Program-made: the position numbers and the translations under genes
NCBI RefSeq assembly: GCF_009884975.1
Contig: NZ_CP041970.1
Location: 1,984,001 to 2,048,000 of the forward strand
Direction: 5' to 3'
Source: Acinetobacter dispersus
GTDB lineage: Bacteria; Pseudomonadota; Gammaproteobacteria; Pseudomonadales; Moraxellaceae
DNA length: 64,000 nt
Shown here: piece by piece, positions 18,506-29,500 of the stretch
Layout of the letters: each line of letters opens with the position of its first letter
Numbering within the stretch: the first letter of the stretch is position 1
The notes under the pieces: model-generated
What the model was told of the DNA's origin: nothing
Database searches by the model: none
The model's input: only the letters and a program-made list of their open reading frames with translations

Positions 18506-21358
18506 TTATTCTTCTGATTGATCGTCTACAAGTGGAAGTACAAAAATTTCAGTTTTAAATAAGTTATCTAACTCTTGCTCAAACTTCATTTCTAATGCTG
18601 ACTCCAATGGATTTCTGTCATCACCATATTCGATAACAGCACGTCCATTTTTTTGATCAGCGTAAAATGCCATACCATTTGAATCCGTTTTACCTTGTTG
18701 TGTAGTTCCATCAGGCAAATGAATTGTATAAGGGATGTTAGGGCTAGGTGTCCCATCTGCATATACCTTTCTAAATTCAAGCAGATTCTTAGGCATTGAA
18801 AGAGCTGGAAAAATTGGCAAATTCTGTTTTACTGTACCTCCACCCATAAACAAATGCTGCCCCGCTTTCACCTCAAACTTGCCACCCGTGGTCGGAAAAA
18901 TCCCTGAACCATTCAGCTTGAGTTGCGAACTCTGTGCGGTAAATACAATTTCCTTAGGACTGGTAATTTCAATACGGTCTTCGGTCGAAATAATTTGAAT
19001 CCCTTGCTTGGCAAGTAAATCCATTCCATCCGACTGGGCATGTACCTCAAACTTACCTTTAGCAGCCACCTGCTTAATCCCATTCTGCGCAGCAAACAGG
19101 CTGATCCTGTTCTGGACATGGGCAACCAGATTCTTTTGCGTACTCAGATTAATACTATCACCCGCAATCTGATTAATTTGCCCATCTGCTGAGAGATGAA
19201 TATCTTCATTGGTACTTAGACCTATCCCCGCAGGTGAATTTAACAGCAATAAAGCTTTTTCGAATTTTGCGATCTTGTCCTGAATCTGATCAGCAAACGC
19301 TTTTAACTGATCAAGTGATTCAATTTCATCGGTTTGCTGGTTCTTGGCAACTTCACTTAATGCTTTGGCATTGCTTTGGTTGCCTTCGAGCTGCTGCTTG
19401 GCAGGCTGTGCATCCAGATGCTCACCCTGTGCCTGATCCTGCTTTTGTGTGCTAACAAGTAAGCCTTGCCCTGCACGCACAGCTCCCCATTGATCAGTAC
19501 GCAGTTCAAAGCCTTCTCCACGGTCTTCACTTTCAGCCTTGTCTTTGGGATTACTCAGTTTACCCAAGTTCAACTGACTGGCAGCATGACTACTTTGTAG
19601 TTGCGCGCTGATCTGACCCGTGGTGTCATCAAACCGCAGTTGGTTAAAGCCTTCGCCTTGGTATTCTTTGGACTTGATCCCTGCCAATTTCTTGGTATCA
19701 GGCAGCTTACCTGTATGATCGAATTTAGTTGGACTGCGTTGGGCTTCATGAATCCGTCCGACCACATAAGGACGATCAATATTGCCATCAAAGAAGTTGA
19801 TCACCACGATCTCACCAATTCTTGGTAAGAAACGTGCACCGTAGCCTTCACCTGCCCACGGCGTTAATACATCCACCCATGCAGAATCGGTATCATTGTC
19901 ATTGGCACCTGCACCACCATCATGACTGTGATCATCGGCTCGGGTAAACAGGAATCGAACTTTAATCCGTCCCCATTCATCCACATGAATTTCCTCACCG
20001 CTTGGCCCTACGACTTTAGCGCGTTGTGGATGGGTTGCAGGTCGATGCTGTAACGGGTTGTACTCAGGAACTAGACTAATATTACGTCGTTGCAATATCA
20101 GTTGATTCGCTTGACGTTCATCAGATGCAGCATGCTGAAAAGAACTACTTTGCCAATGACTTTGTTGTAGCAAAGCCATCACTTGATCATTTAAATCTTT
20201 AGGTAAGTTATTTTGGTTATAAAAGCTTTTTGAGCTGATCAAGAATTCTTTATCTGCACCATCATGTTGATCAATTTCTGGATGTTCATTCAGTTCAAAC
20301 CAGTAGCCGACATGTGTATCGCGTACTGTAGATGTCGCAACAAATTGCTTAGCCTGCGAATCATAATATTGGCTTAAATTCTGATTCAGTTTCTCAATTT
20401 GAGCATTACCTGCTTTGGTCGTACCATCCTCACCGTTTAAATCTTGAATCCATGCAGGTGAAAAATGCCATGCCTGCTCTAAAGCAAGTTGTTGGTTATC
20501 GTGCTGATCACTATGGCTATGTTTACTTTGAACACTACCTGCACCTTCATCTTGTTCTAAAGCATCAGCTTGCCAACGTTGCACGTGTACCGCACTCGGT
20601 TGTAGTGAGCGCTGTGCCACAAATGCGGTGATGCTATCCTGTGTTTCAGTGGCACTACTGCGATGAAAGCGAATGTTACGACGGTCTAAGGCTTTATATT
20701 GATTATTGTCATCGATTAATCGGAGTTTCTGTGGCTGGATGTGTTCGCTTGAACTGGATACCTTCAGTTGTGCTTCATCAATCAGCCAGTTAATCCCCTC
20801 ACTTCGCAGCAAACGCGTCAGAAAATCATAATCTGTTTCATTGCCCTGCATGATAAATGGGCGAATATCATATTGTTTGCTTAAGCCGGTTAAATCCAAG
20901 CTTAAACTAGCAGCAAATAATGGACTTTTGCTCTGCCATTCTTGAAAAATGGTCTGAATCACATCGACCACTGATTTCGCCATAAAAACACGGCTATTAC
21001 GACGATGTTTCCATAATGCTGTCGGGTCTTGTACACCAAGTCGATAAATCGTCAGTGAACCATCACTTGCACCAATATCAGCTTGAGTAATAATACCTGT
21101 AATACGTGTAAGTTCAGCTTTATCGGTCACAATATCAATCGCAACCTGACTACCGATAAAACTTTTTAAAGGGATAACTGCATTGGTCGAAAGGCAAAGT
21201 AACTGTAGATCAATACCATGATTCAGCTGATGTAGACCATCAATACGTTGCAAGAAAACTTGGCTATTCAAAGATGAATTTGAAAACTGAGCATGAATAG
21301 CACGTTTCTGTGCTGTAAGCCCCAAACCCTCTAAAGCTTGAAATATATTATTCGACAT
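18506..21358 (-). CDS. vgrG: VgrG, type VI secretion tip protein with cargo-binding C-terminus
   Basis: A 950-residue tip protein. The N-terminal gp27-like region (about 1-430, QVFLQRIDGLHQLNHGIDLQ) is followed by the gp5-type OB fold (VDEWGRIKVRF, DVLTPWAGEGYGARFLPRIG). Then come a DUF2345 needle region (about 690-850, IGLSTNEDIHLSADG) and a last approximately 90 residues that look like a transthyretin/carboxypeptidase-regulatory beta domain (NIPYTIHLPDGTTQQGKTDSNGMAFY, here in part). Such C-terminal domains often dock effectors. No tss structural genes are nearby, so this is an orphan VgrG island relying on a T6SS apparatus encoded elsewhere. It heads the effector-immunity operon. Confidence 0.92.
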   Translation of the reverse strand: MSNNIFQALEGLGLTAQKRAIHAQFSNSSLNSQVFLQRIDGLHQLNHGIDLQLLCLSTNAVIPLKSFIGSQVAIDIVTDKAELTRITGIITQADIGASDGSLTIYRLGVQDPTALWKHRRNSRVFMAKSVVDVIQTIFQEWQSKSPLFAASLSLDLTGLSKQYDIRPFIMQGNETDYDFLTRLLRSEGINWLIDEAQLKVSSSSEHIQPQKLRLIDDNNQYKALDRRNIRFHRSSATETQDSITAFVAQRSLQPSAVHVQRWQADALEQDEGAGSVQSKHSHSDQHDNQQLALEQAWHFSPAWIQDLNGEDGTTKAGNAQIEKLNQNLSQYYDSQAKQFVATSTVRDTHVGYWFELNEHPEIDQHDGADKEFLISSKSFYNQNNLPKDLNDQVMALLQQSHWQSSSFQHAASDERQANQLILQRRNISLVPEYNPLQHRPATHPQRAKVVGPSGEEIHVDEWGRIKVRFLFTRADDHSHDGGAGANDNDTDSAWVDVLTPWAGEGYGARFLPRIGEIVVINFFDGNIDRPYVVGRIHEAQRSPTKFDHTGKLPDTKKLAGIKSKEYQGEGFNQLRFDDTTGQISAQLQSSHAASQLNLGKLSNPKDKAESEDRGEGFELRTDQWGAVRAGQGLLVSTQKQDQAQGEHLDAQPAKQQLEGNQSNAKALSEVAKNQQTDEIESLDQLKAFADQIQDKIAKFEKALLLLNSPAGIGLSTNEDIHLSADGQINQIAGDSINLSTQKNLVAHVQNRISLFAAQNGIKQVAAKGKFEVHAQSDGMDLLAKQGIQIISTEDRIEITSPKEIVFTAQSSQLKLNGSGIFPTTGGKFEVKAGQHLFMGGGTVKQNLPIFPALSMPKNLLEFRKVYADGTPSPNIPYTIHLPDGTTQQGKTDSNGMAFYADQKNGRAVIEYGDDRNPLESALEMKFEQELDNLFKTEIFVLPLVDDQSEE

Positions 21359-21724
21359 CTTTTTATAGATTATCTGCTTAAATTTAGCGAATTTTAATCA
21401 AAATATAGATTTCATGTCCATACAGAACCGTCTATTTATGACAATTTACGTCACATTTTTGTTGGATTTATTTTACCGAATTGGGCCAACCTAGCCTATA
21501 ACTTTGAGTCAATTCATTTTTTTACTAAACACACCAATCGAACAATCTAAAGCTTGTTTCATTTTTTTCAGTCAATGCTATTTTTTATAAGAGGATTAAT
21601 AGGAAGTGAATGAGCAAATAATATTTCAGTTCAGCTAAAACTTAGCTTTTATTGAAATAAAGGCATACCGTTATAGATACACCTTTATTTTCAATTAATA
21701 GCTAAAAATCTATATTTCCCATTT
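21359..21724. promoter_or_regulatory. vgrG upstream region; imperfect hairpin after the receptor gene
   Basis: No gene is visible. The region must hold the vgrG promoter, but no clear -35/-10 pair stands out. An imperfect hairpin around 21661-21690 may end the siderophore-receptor transcript. Confidence 0.3.
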
Positions 21725-23965
21725 TTAGAATCTAGCACGCAGCGATAAAGTTACATTACGTGGTTCGCCCCAATAAACACCATTATAGAAACCAACCTGT
21801 TGATAATATTTTTCATCAAATAAGTTATTCACTTGTAGGTTTGCGCTAAATGACTCACTGAAGGTATAACCTATATTGGCACTCGCCAAGAAGTATGCAT
21901 CTTGTCGTACATAACCATCAGAATTTTTAGGCGCACTGGTCGATTTACTTACCACCTCACTTTGCCAATTCACACCAAACCCAATATTGAATTTATTGGC
22001 ACCGTCCCATAGCTGTTCAGGGAGTTTGAAGTTGGTGTAGATTTTGACTTGATTCTGAGGAAGCGTGGTTGAAGCCTTTACGGTTTCTGAACTGATACTA
22101 TTCACATAAGTATAGCCTGCGGTAATGTTCCACGTTGGTGTAATGCGTCCAATTGCTTCCAACTCAAAACCTTCAATTTTTAGGCCTTCCCCCGAAGCTT
22201 TCATTGGATCACCACCATCATCGGTTTTAATACCTGCTACAATTGCTTCTTCATCACGAACCGCAACATTCTCCTTTTTTGACCAGAATGCAGCAGCGGT
22301 TGCCAAAAGTTGATCATCCAATAAACTGGCTTTTAAGCCCGCCTCATAGCTTTTACCTGTTTCAGGTTCTAAGAAACTGTTATTACGGTCCTTTTGACTA
22401 CTTGGATTAAACATATCGGTATAACTGGCATAGGCCGTTACAATATCGTTAATCGCGTAAGTGGTACCAAAGTACGGTGTGAAAGCATCGGTTTTCACAT
22501 CACTTTTGGTACCATTGGTTGCCGAATAATCACTATAGCGTCCCCCTACAATCAATTTCAGGTCATCTGTCAGGTTTAGCTTTAAGGTACTGTATGCACC
22601 ATAATTACGTTGTTTTGCGTCTTTGGTTGATGGAATAACACTATAGCCAGGTTTAGGCGTCATATTACCATCCCATGTCCGCCAATCATTAATTACACAA
22701 GTATCACCAATATTATTAGAAGGTAGCGTTACCCCGTTCACTTTCTTGGTACAAGTCAATTGATTACTGGCAATCCCATCAATGAATCCACCCGGGCTGT
22801 CTGTAGAACGATCAAAGCCATTTCCACCAATCACCAATTCATGTTCACGATTAAATAATTTAAACGGCCCACTGGCGAACAACTCTAAACTTGTTTTTTT
22901 AGAGTCGGATGTTGGATATACCGTTGACCAAACCCCAACCCCTGTTCCATCATTTTGATTTGGAAAACCAGAACCACCATAAGACATTAACCAGAAACTT
23001 TTGGACAAGGAATGTGAGGCAGCTGCCTTAATCATCCAGTTGTTATCAAATTTATAAGTCAAATCAGCAAATACAGTTTTGTCGCTTTGGCTAATGGTAT
23101 TCCAACGATTTGCCAAGCTGAAATTACGCGGTAAATTAGCCAGCGAACCATCTTGATTCCAGTACGGTACAGTTCCCCACGTTGAACCACGTGGTTGGTT
23201 GTCTTGATATTGAAAACCAATACTGCCTGTTAATTTATCCGTGATATCCGCTTCAACCATCGCCATCGCAGCCAAGGTTTCCAGAGAGTAATAATCCATA
23301 TAGGATTCTCCCTCTCGACGTGCTGCCATCACACGGCTACGCACACTGCCATCAGCTGTTAAAGGGATAGAAACATCAGCTTCATTTCGAATGGTATTCC
23401 AGCGACTAAATGACGTGGCAACCGAGCCTGTCAGTTCTTTTGCAGGCCGTTTACGAATCATATTGATGGTTGCAGAAGGGTTTCCTGTAGATCCTGTTAA
23501 ACCTGTTGCCCCTTTTATCACCTCAATACGGTCAAAGAAAAAGCTATCAACACGTGGGCTGTTCTCACCAATTGGCATGCCATCAATTTGACGATTACTG
23601 ATCGCATAGCCTCGTGCGGAATAGTTTGAGCGTTCACTATCATTTTTAGTGACCGTAACACCCGGTGTGGCTGCAAGTACATCATCAATAATATTCAGAT
23701 TACGTTGCTCAATTTGTTCACGTGTAATGACACTGACGGATTGTGGTGTTTCTTTTAAGGAAAGTTTTAACTTGGAGGATGTCCGAGATGATTTCGCTTG
23801 GAAGCTTTCACTGCCTTCCGTTTTTTCATCATCGGCTGCAACTTTAATGGTTGGGAGTACGCTTGCGTCCTGTTCTTGCGCCCAAGCATGATGTGAGAAG
23901 GCCCCGAAAATAAGAATCGATTTTATCGCAATATTTAAAGCAGATTGTCTAAGCTGATTGTTCAT
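21725..23965 (-). CDS. TonB-dependent siderophore receptor (FhuE/FpvA-like)
   Basis: A 746-residue outer-membrane receptor with a signal peptide ending AWA at about residue 29. The plug domain carries LKETPQSVSVITREQIEQRN, GVTVTKNDSERSNYSARGY and RIEVIKGATGL, followed by a 22-strand barrel that ends in the aromatic residue F (LSLRARF). These plug signatures are typical of receptors for hydroxamate siderophores such as coprogen/ferrioxamine (FhuE) or pyoverdine; the ligand is not certain. It takes up ferric siderophore using TonB-ExbBD. A Fur-box-like sequence lies just before the start, so expression should rise on iron limitation. Confidence 0.88.
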   Translation of the reverse strand: MNNQLRQSALNIAIKSILIFGAFSHHAWAQEQDASVLPTIKVAADDEKTEGSESFQAKSSRTSSKLKLSLKETPQSVSVITREQIEQRNLNIIDDVLAATPGVTVTKNDSERSNYSARGYAISNRQIDGMPIGENSPRVDSFFFDRIEVIKGATGLTGSTGNPSATINMIRKRPAKELTGSVATSFSRWNTIRNEADVSIPLTADGSVRSRVMAARREGESYMDYYSLETLAAMAMVEADITDKLTGSIGFQYQDNQPRGSTWGTVPYWNQDGSLANLPRNFSLANRWNTISQSDKTVFADLTYKFDNNWMIKAAASHSLSKSFWLMSYGGSGFPNQNDGTGVGVWSTVYPTSDSKKTSLELFASGPFKLFNREHELVIGGNGFDRSTDSPGGFIDGIASNQLTCTKKVNGVTLPSNNIGDTCVINDWRTWDGNMTPKPGYSVIPSTKDAKQRNYGAYSTLKLNLTDDLKLIVGGRYSDYSATNGTKSDVKTDAFTPYFGTTYAINDIVTAYASYTDMFNPSSQKDRNNSFLEPETGKSYEAGLKASLLDDQLLATAAAFWSKKENVAVRDEEAIVAGIKTDDGGDPMKASGEGLKIEGFELEAIGRITPTWNITAGYTYVNSISSETVKASTTLPQNQVKIYTNFKLPEQLWDGANKFNIGFGVNWQSEVVSKSTSAPKNSDGYVRQDAYFLASANIGYTFSESFSANLQVNNLFDEKYYQQVGFYNGVYWGEPRNVTLSLRARF

Positions 23966-23985
23966 AATGCTACAATTAATTAAAT

Positions 23986-24004
23986 AAGAATCATTATTAT
24001 TATC
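23986..24004 (-). promoter_or_regulatory. Fur box of the siderophore receptor
   Basis: On the minus strand the sequence GATAATAATAATGATTC closely follows the Fur consensus GATAATGATAATCATTATC. It ends about 20 bases before the receptor start codon. Confidence 0.65.
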
Positions 24005-24237
24005 AATACAAAAATAAATGCAGAATTCACAATTGTTTAATATTTATTTGATTTTTTAGGCCAAAAAAGAAAACGAATCATCAATTGATCAAGATGGGAA
24101 TTAAACCTGTCAAAGTATCAATGCAGGTCAATTCAGGACAGGAGCTTAGTTAAAGTGATACTTTCCACCTGTACTTTCTGTAATCGATATAAAGCACACC
24201 CTCAACCAAACTATGCTAATTATTATTTTTCAATTAC

Positions 24238-24720
24238 TCAAAAATTTATAATTGAATCATCCTCACGTTCTAAAATACGGGGACCTGAGCCTAACTCTGC
24301 TAGAATATCTTCTGGATTACGCAAACGGCATTGTTCCAAAGACAAACACCCACAGCCAATGCACCAATCCATTTCATCTCGTAAACGAGTCAGCTTTTGA
24401 ATACGTTCATCCAAGTCTTTACGCCAACAAGTGGATAATTCTGCCCACTGCTCCGCCGTTAATTTGCTGCCTATTGGGTAAACACTCAACGCTTTTTTAA
24501 TTTCTTCTAATGAAATTCCAACTTTTTGCGCGACCTTAATAATTCCGATATAGCGCAGCACAGACAAAGGATAACGACGTTGATTGCCATTGGTTCGAAT
24601 ACTTTTAATCAATCCTTTGGACTCATAAAAATGCAAGGTTGAAACCGCGACACCACTTCGTTTAGCCACTTCCCCAACTGTCAGCATCCGATTGATATCA
24701 ATTTTTCGTTCGGGTGTCAT
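24238..24720 (-). CDS. soxR: SoxR, redox-sensing MerR-family activator
   Basis: A 160-residue MerR regulator: winged helix ([20 protein letters not shown]), dimerisation helix, and the SoxR-specific [2Fe-2S] cluster ligands Cys120, Cys123, Cys125 and Cys131 in [12 protein letters not shown]. Oxidation of the cluster by redox-cycling compounds switches it to an activator. It lies divergent from a mexGHI-opmD-like operon. A canonical SoxR box lies about 200 bases away in front of that operon and not in front of soxR itself. No soxS is needed outside enteric bacteria, where SoxR acts directly. Confidence 0.93.
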   Translation of the reverse strand: MTPERKIDINRMLTVGEVAKRSGVAVSTLHFYESKGLIKSIRTNGNQRRYPLSVLRYIGIIKVAQKVGISLEEIKKALSVYPIGSKLTAEQWAELSTCWRKDLDERIQKLTRLRDEMDWCIGCGCLSLEQCRLRNPEDILAELGSGPRILEREDDSIINF

Positions 24721-24920
24721 GGTTCAATATCTCAAGATTACTTTAGGTTTTATAATTTATGGCAACGTGATTTGTCAATTTAAAGCCTTGTAGCATGAGT
24801 CAAAACAAGTCATTTGCTTAACTTCCCCTCTCATAAAAAACACAGAAGTATCGACCGAAGTTGTCATCCCAATACTTTTGATAGAGCCCTTTTCCGATCT
24901 CTAATTTTCTAGTTTCCCCA

Positions 24921-24951
24921 TTGACCTCAATATAACTTGAGGTTTTAGACT
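24921..24951 (+). promoter_or_regulatory. SoxR-controlled promoter with SoxR box
   Basis: CCTCAATATAACTTGAGG (24925-24942) is an almost perfect SoxR box: CCTCAA and TTGAGG arms with the conserved central spacing. It lies between a -35 TTGACC (24921-24926) and a -10-like TAGACT (24946-24951). The spacer is 19 bases, the over-long spacing typical of MerR/SoxR-activated promoters. Transcription would begin about 80 bases before the DoxX gene. Confidence 0.88.
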
Positions 24952-25039
24952 GCTTGGCACTGCATCATTAAATGCAATTAAGCAATTCATTTTTAATGTT
25001 TTTCAGCATTCAGTCTGATTCTATTCGGGAAATACTCTC

Positions 25040-25468
25040 ATGCCATACTTCATTAAATTAAGTTTGGAAAGCCAATGGTTATGGATCATTAGCCGATGCT
25101 TTTTGGCACTGTTATTTTTTAGCTCAGGTCTCAGTAAAGTCCTTGATGTGGAAACAGGGTTTCAGGAAATGCAAGCTGCTGGTCTAAAACCGATCTGGTT
25201 GTTTAATTATGCCTCTGCACTGATTTTACTTGTGGGTGCTTACAGTATTTTGTTTGATCGCTACCTTTGGTTAGGCGCCGCCCTACTCTCTGTTTTTTTA
25301 GTGATAACGATTGTACTGGTACATACCTTTTGGAACATGTCAGGGCTACAAGCACAAATCTCGCTTTATTTTGCACTTGAACATATTTCAGTGATTGGTG
25401 GCTTATTCGGTACTGCTATTGCCAGCCATTTTCGTCAACAGCTGCAAGATGTTGGAGTGATCGCATGA
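25040..25468 (+). CDS. DoxX-family membrane protein (MexG-like)
   Basis: A 142-residue protein with four predicted transmembrane helices (FLALLFFSSGLSKVLD; ALILLVGAYSILF; LWLGAALLSVFLVITIVL; EHISVIGGLFGTAI), matching the DoxX family. In Pseudomonas, MexG is a DoxX-like inner-membrane protein encoded first in mexGHI-opmD and reported to bind pyocyanin/PQS-type molecules. The same position here, under a SoxR box, supports that role. Its last codons overlap the adaptor start by four bases (ATGA). Confidence 0.8.
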   Translation: MPYFIKLSLESQWLWIISRCFLALLFFSSGLSKVLDVETGFQEMQAAGLKPIWLFNYASALILLVGAYSILFDRYLWLGAALLSVFLVITIVLVHTFWNMSGLQAQISLYFALEHISVIGGLFGTAIASHFRQQLQDVGVIA

Positions 25469-26568
25469 AAACCAAACTGCGTATTTTGCTGATTATCAGC
25501 ATTTTAATTGTCATTGCTGTAGCCGCTTATTTTTATTTTAAATCCCGCTCCGCAGAGAATGCTTCCAGCTACAGTTATCCACCGGTCAAAGTCGCGCTGA
25601 CAACAGTCAAACAACAAGTTACACCGCGCATTCTGTCCAGTATTGGCGAGTTAGAAGCGATACGACAAGTCCAAGTGTCTGCTGAAACGACTGGCGTGAT
25701 TGAACAGATTTATTTTCAATCAGGACAATCCGTCAAAAAGGGACAATTACTGGTTCAACTAAAAACCAATGTTGAGCAAGGCAATTTAGGTCGGCTACAA
25801 GCCAAGCTGAAACAGGCAGAAATGACCTATCACCGCACCAAACAGCTAATTGATAGCAATGCGATTTCACGTGCGGAACTAGATACGGCGCTAGCTGACC
25901 GAGATATGACCCGTGCTGAAATCCAGCAACTTCAAGCCCAGATTGAACAAAAGTCCATTCGTGCGCCCTTCTCTGGCGTGATTGGTATTCGCCAAGTGCA
26001 TCAAGGACAATACCTTGAAGCAGGCACGAGTATTGCCAATTTAGTGGATACACAGCAACTGCTTGCCAATTTCACACTGGATGAACAACTGGCTGCACGG
26101 TTAAAAACAGGCCAAGCCGTTCAACTAAAAATAGATGCCTTCCCCGAACAAAGCTTTTCTGCCGTAGTAAATGCAATTGATCCAATGGTGAGTAAATCCA
26201 GAACCATGACCGGACAGGCACTACTCAATAATCAACATCAGCAGTTAAAACCAGGTATGTACGCAAAACTGGAAATACAGGAAGCCAACCTGCCAAGTTT
26301 GGTCATCCCTGAAACTGCAATTACGTATACCGCCTATGGCAATACTGTTTTTCTGGTGAAACATGAGCAACAGAAACAAACGGTACAACGTGTTGCGGTC
26401 GAACTCGGCGAACGTCATCAAGGTTGGGTCGAAGTGCAATCTGGTGTTAAAGCAGGTGACCAAGTGGTGGTTTCAGGTCAAGTTCGACTCAGTGATGGCA
26501 TGCAAATCGAGCCGACGGCGAATAGCCTAGAGCAAGTCCCATCTTCCAAAGCCAAAACAAAGGTTTAG
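25465..26568 (+). CDS. RND periplasmic adaptor, MexH-like
   Basis: A 367-residue membrane fusion protein with an N-terminal anchor helix (LRILLIISILIVIAVAAYFY), two lipoyl halves (VQVSAETTGVIEQIYFQSGQ and RAPFSGVIGIRQVHQGQYLE), an alpha-hairpin at about 100-150 and a beta-barrel domain. It links the permease to the outer channel. It is translationally coupled to the DoxX gene and followed 12 bases later by the permease. It is more like the MexH subgroup than AdeF, so it is not a recent duplication of the first pump. Confidence 0.88.
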   Translation: MKTKLRILLIISILIVIAVAAYFYFKSRSAENASSYSYPPVKVALTTVKQQVTPRILSSIGELEAIRQVQVSAETTGVIEQIYFQSGQSVKKGQLLVQLKTNVEQGNLGRLQAKLKQAEMTYHRTKQLIDSNAISRAELDTALADRDMTRAEIQQLQAQIEQKSIRAPFSGVIGIRQVHQGQYLEAGTSIANLVDTQQLLANFTLDEQLAARLKTGQAVQLKIDAFPEQSFSAVVNAIDPMVSKSRTMTGQALLNNQHQQLKPGMYAKLEIQEANLPSLVIPETAITYTAYGNTVFLVKHEQQKQTVQRVAVELGERHQGWVEVQSGVKAGDQVVVSGQVRLSDGMQIEPTANSLEQVPSSKAKTKV

Positions 26569-26580
26569 GGAGAAACTCAG

Positions 26581-29500
26581 ATGAAATTTACCGATCTTTT
26601 TGTGAAACGTCCCGTATTGGCTCTGGTGGTCAGTACCCTGATTTTATTGGCAGGTCTATTCTCCCTAAATAAACTGCCGATCCGCCAGTATCCTTTATTA
26701 GAAAGTTCAACCATCAGTATCAGTACCGAATATCCAGGTGCATCGGCTGAACTGATGCAAGGTTTTGTCACGCAACCGATTGCCCAAGCGGTCTCTTCGG
26801 TTGAAGACATTGATTATCTTAGTTCGTCCTCAGTACAAGGGCGCAGTGTCATCACCCTGCGTATGCAACTCAACCGAGACTCCACTCAAGCCCTGACCGA
26901 AGTCATGGCCAAGGTCAACCAAGTTCGCTATAAATTGCCAGAACAGGCATTTGACCCTGTGATTGAACGCTCCTCAGGCGAATCGACCGACGTGGCTTAT
27001 ATCGGCTTTTCCAGTGAACAACTGTCTATGCCCGAGTTGACCGACTACCTATCACGGGTGGTTGAACCGATGCTATCCACCATTGAAGGCGTGGCAAAAG
27101 TTCAAACCTATGGTAGCCAACGCCTCGCGATGCGGATCTGGTTGGATGCAGACCGTTTGGCCAGTCGTGGCGTGACCGCTGCCGATGTCGCCAGTGCGAT
27201 TCGTCAAAACAACTACCAAGCCGCCCCCGGTCAAATCAAAGGTGAATTGGTGGTTTCCAATGTCAACGTGTCAACCGAGCTAACCAGTATTCAAGACTTT
27301 AAAAATCTGGTGATCCGTAATGATGGGCAGAACCTGATTCGTTTGCAGGATGTCGCCACGGTTGAACTCGGTGCAGCATCTACCGAAACCAGTGCCTCAA
27401 TGGATGGGCAACCCGCAATTTTTATTGGTTTACAGGCCACTCCAACAGGTAATCCACTGGTGATTGTTCAAGGCATCAAGGATAAATTGCCTGAGATACA
27501 GAAAACCTTACCGCCGAGTGTCAAAGCCAATCTGGCTTATGAAACCGCACGTTTTATTGATGCTTCGATTGATGAAGTGCTGCATACCTTTATCGAAGCC
27601 CTGATTATTGTCATTGCTGTGATCTATCTGTGCTTAGGTTCACTTCGTAGTGTCTTGATTCCTGTGGTGACAATTCCACTCTCAATGCTGGGCGCTTTAG
27701 GCCTGATGCTGATTTTTGGCTTTAGTATCAACTTACTGACCTTATTAGCGATGGTACTGGCAATTGGACTGGTGGTGGATGATGCCATTGTGGTGGTGGA
27801 AAATGTACACCGCCATATTGAAGAAGGCTTGTCACCTATTGCCGCCGCACTGGTAGGTGCACGTGAAGTCGCAGGCCCCGTGATTGCCATGACCATTACC
27901 CTTGCTGCCGTCTATGCGCCGATTGGTCTGATGGGTGGATTAACAGGTTCATTATTTAAGGAATTTGCACTGACCTTGGCGGGCGCAGTTTTGGTCTCAG
28001 GGATTATTGCCCTCACCCTCTCCCCAGTGATGAGTTCTTATCTGCTGCAATCCAAGCAGGAAGAAGGCCGCATGGCTAAAGCTGCTGAATGGTTTTTTGA
28101 ACGTTTAACTCATGTCTATCACCGCTTACTGCAATTTTCATTGCAGCATCGTTGGATCACTGTGGTCTTTGCCATTGCTGTTTTTGCCAGCCTGCCTTTT
28201 CTTTATCAACTCCCACAAAAGGAACTGGCACCATTAGAAGATCAAGCCAGTGTGCTAACTGCGATTAAGGCACCACAACATGCCAACTTAAACTATGCCG
28301 AACACTTTAACTATGAGCTGGATAAAGTGTTCTGGACACTGCCTGAAACCAGCACCACATGGATTATTAATGGTACGGACGGCCCAGCGGCCAGTTTTGG
28401 TGGCACCACCTTATCCACATGGGCTGAACGTACGCGCTCTGCCGATGATCTACAGCAGGAACTGCAAGCCAAGGTCGGTGCTGTAGAAGGTACCAGTATT
28501 TTTGTATTCCAAAATCCAGCTTTGCCCGGTTCAACAGGTGGCTTACCTGTACAAATGGTGCTGCGTAGTGCCCAAGACTATGCCACCATTTATCAAACCA
28601 TGGAAAATATCAAACAAAAAGCTCGTGAAAGTGGCTTGTTTGTGGTGGTAGACAGTGATCTCGATTTCAATAATCCAATGCTGAAAATTGAAGTCGATCG
28701 CGCCAAAGCCAACAGCTTGGGTATTCGGATGCAAGATATTGGTGAGGCACTGGCGACCCTTGTGGGTGAAAACTATGTCAATCGTTTTAGTATGTTAGGC
28801 CGCGCTTATGATGTCATTCCTCAAAGTATCAAAAGCCAGCGTCTGACCCCACAAGCGTTGACCCAGCAATTTGTACGCACTGATCAGGGGACATTGATTC
28901 CACTATCTACCGTGGTCCGTCTGAATGAACAAGTCGAGCCGAATAAACTGACGCAGTTTAACCAACAGAATGCCGCAACCTTCCAAGCCATACCTGCGCC
29001 TGGCGTTTCTCTCGGCCAAGCCTTAGCGTTCCTTGAACAAGTCACGGCTGAGTTACCGACGGGTTTCAGCCATGACTGGCAAGCCGATGCCCGTCAGTAT
29101 ATGCAGGAAGGCAATACGCTGTTGTTTGCATTTTTGGCTGCATTGGTGGTGATTTATCTGGTCTTGGCCGCGCAATATGAAAGTCTAGTCGACCCGTTCA
29201 TTATTTTAATTACCGTGCCCCTATCGATTTGCGGTGCCTTGATACCCTTGGCACTCGGTTATGCCACCGTCAATATCTATACCCAAATTGGTTTGGTCAC
29301 CCTGATCGGTTTGATTAGTAAGCATGGCATCCTCATGGTTGAATTTGCCAATGAGTTGCAACTGCATGAAGGACTGAATAAACAGGCCGCCATCCTTAAA
29401 GCGGCACAAATTCGCTTACGCCCGATTCTGATGACCACGGCAGCGATGGTGTTTGGTCTTATTCCACTACTGTTTGCCACAGGTGCGGGCGCACATAGCC

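Noticed and set aside
24155..24500. Plus-strand frames opposite soxR
   Set aside because: They are antisense shadows of soxR, whose motifs and iron-sulfur ligands are unmistakable.
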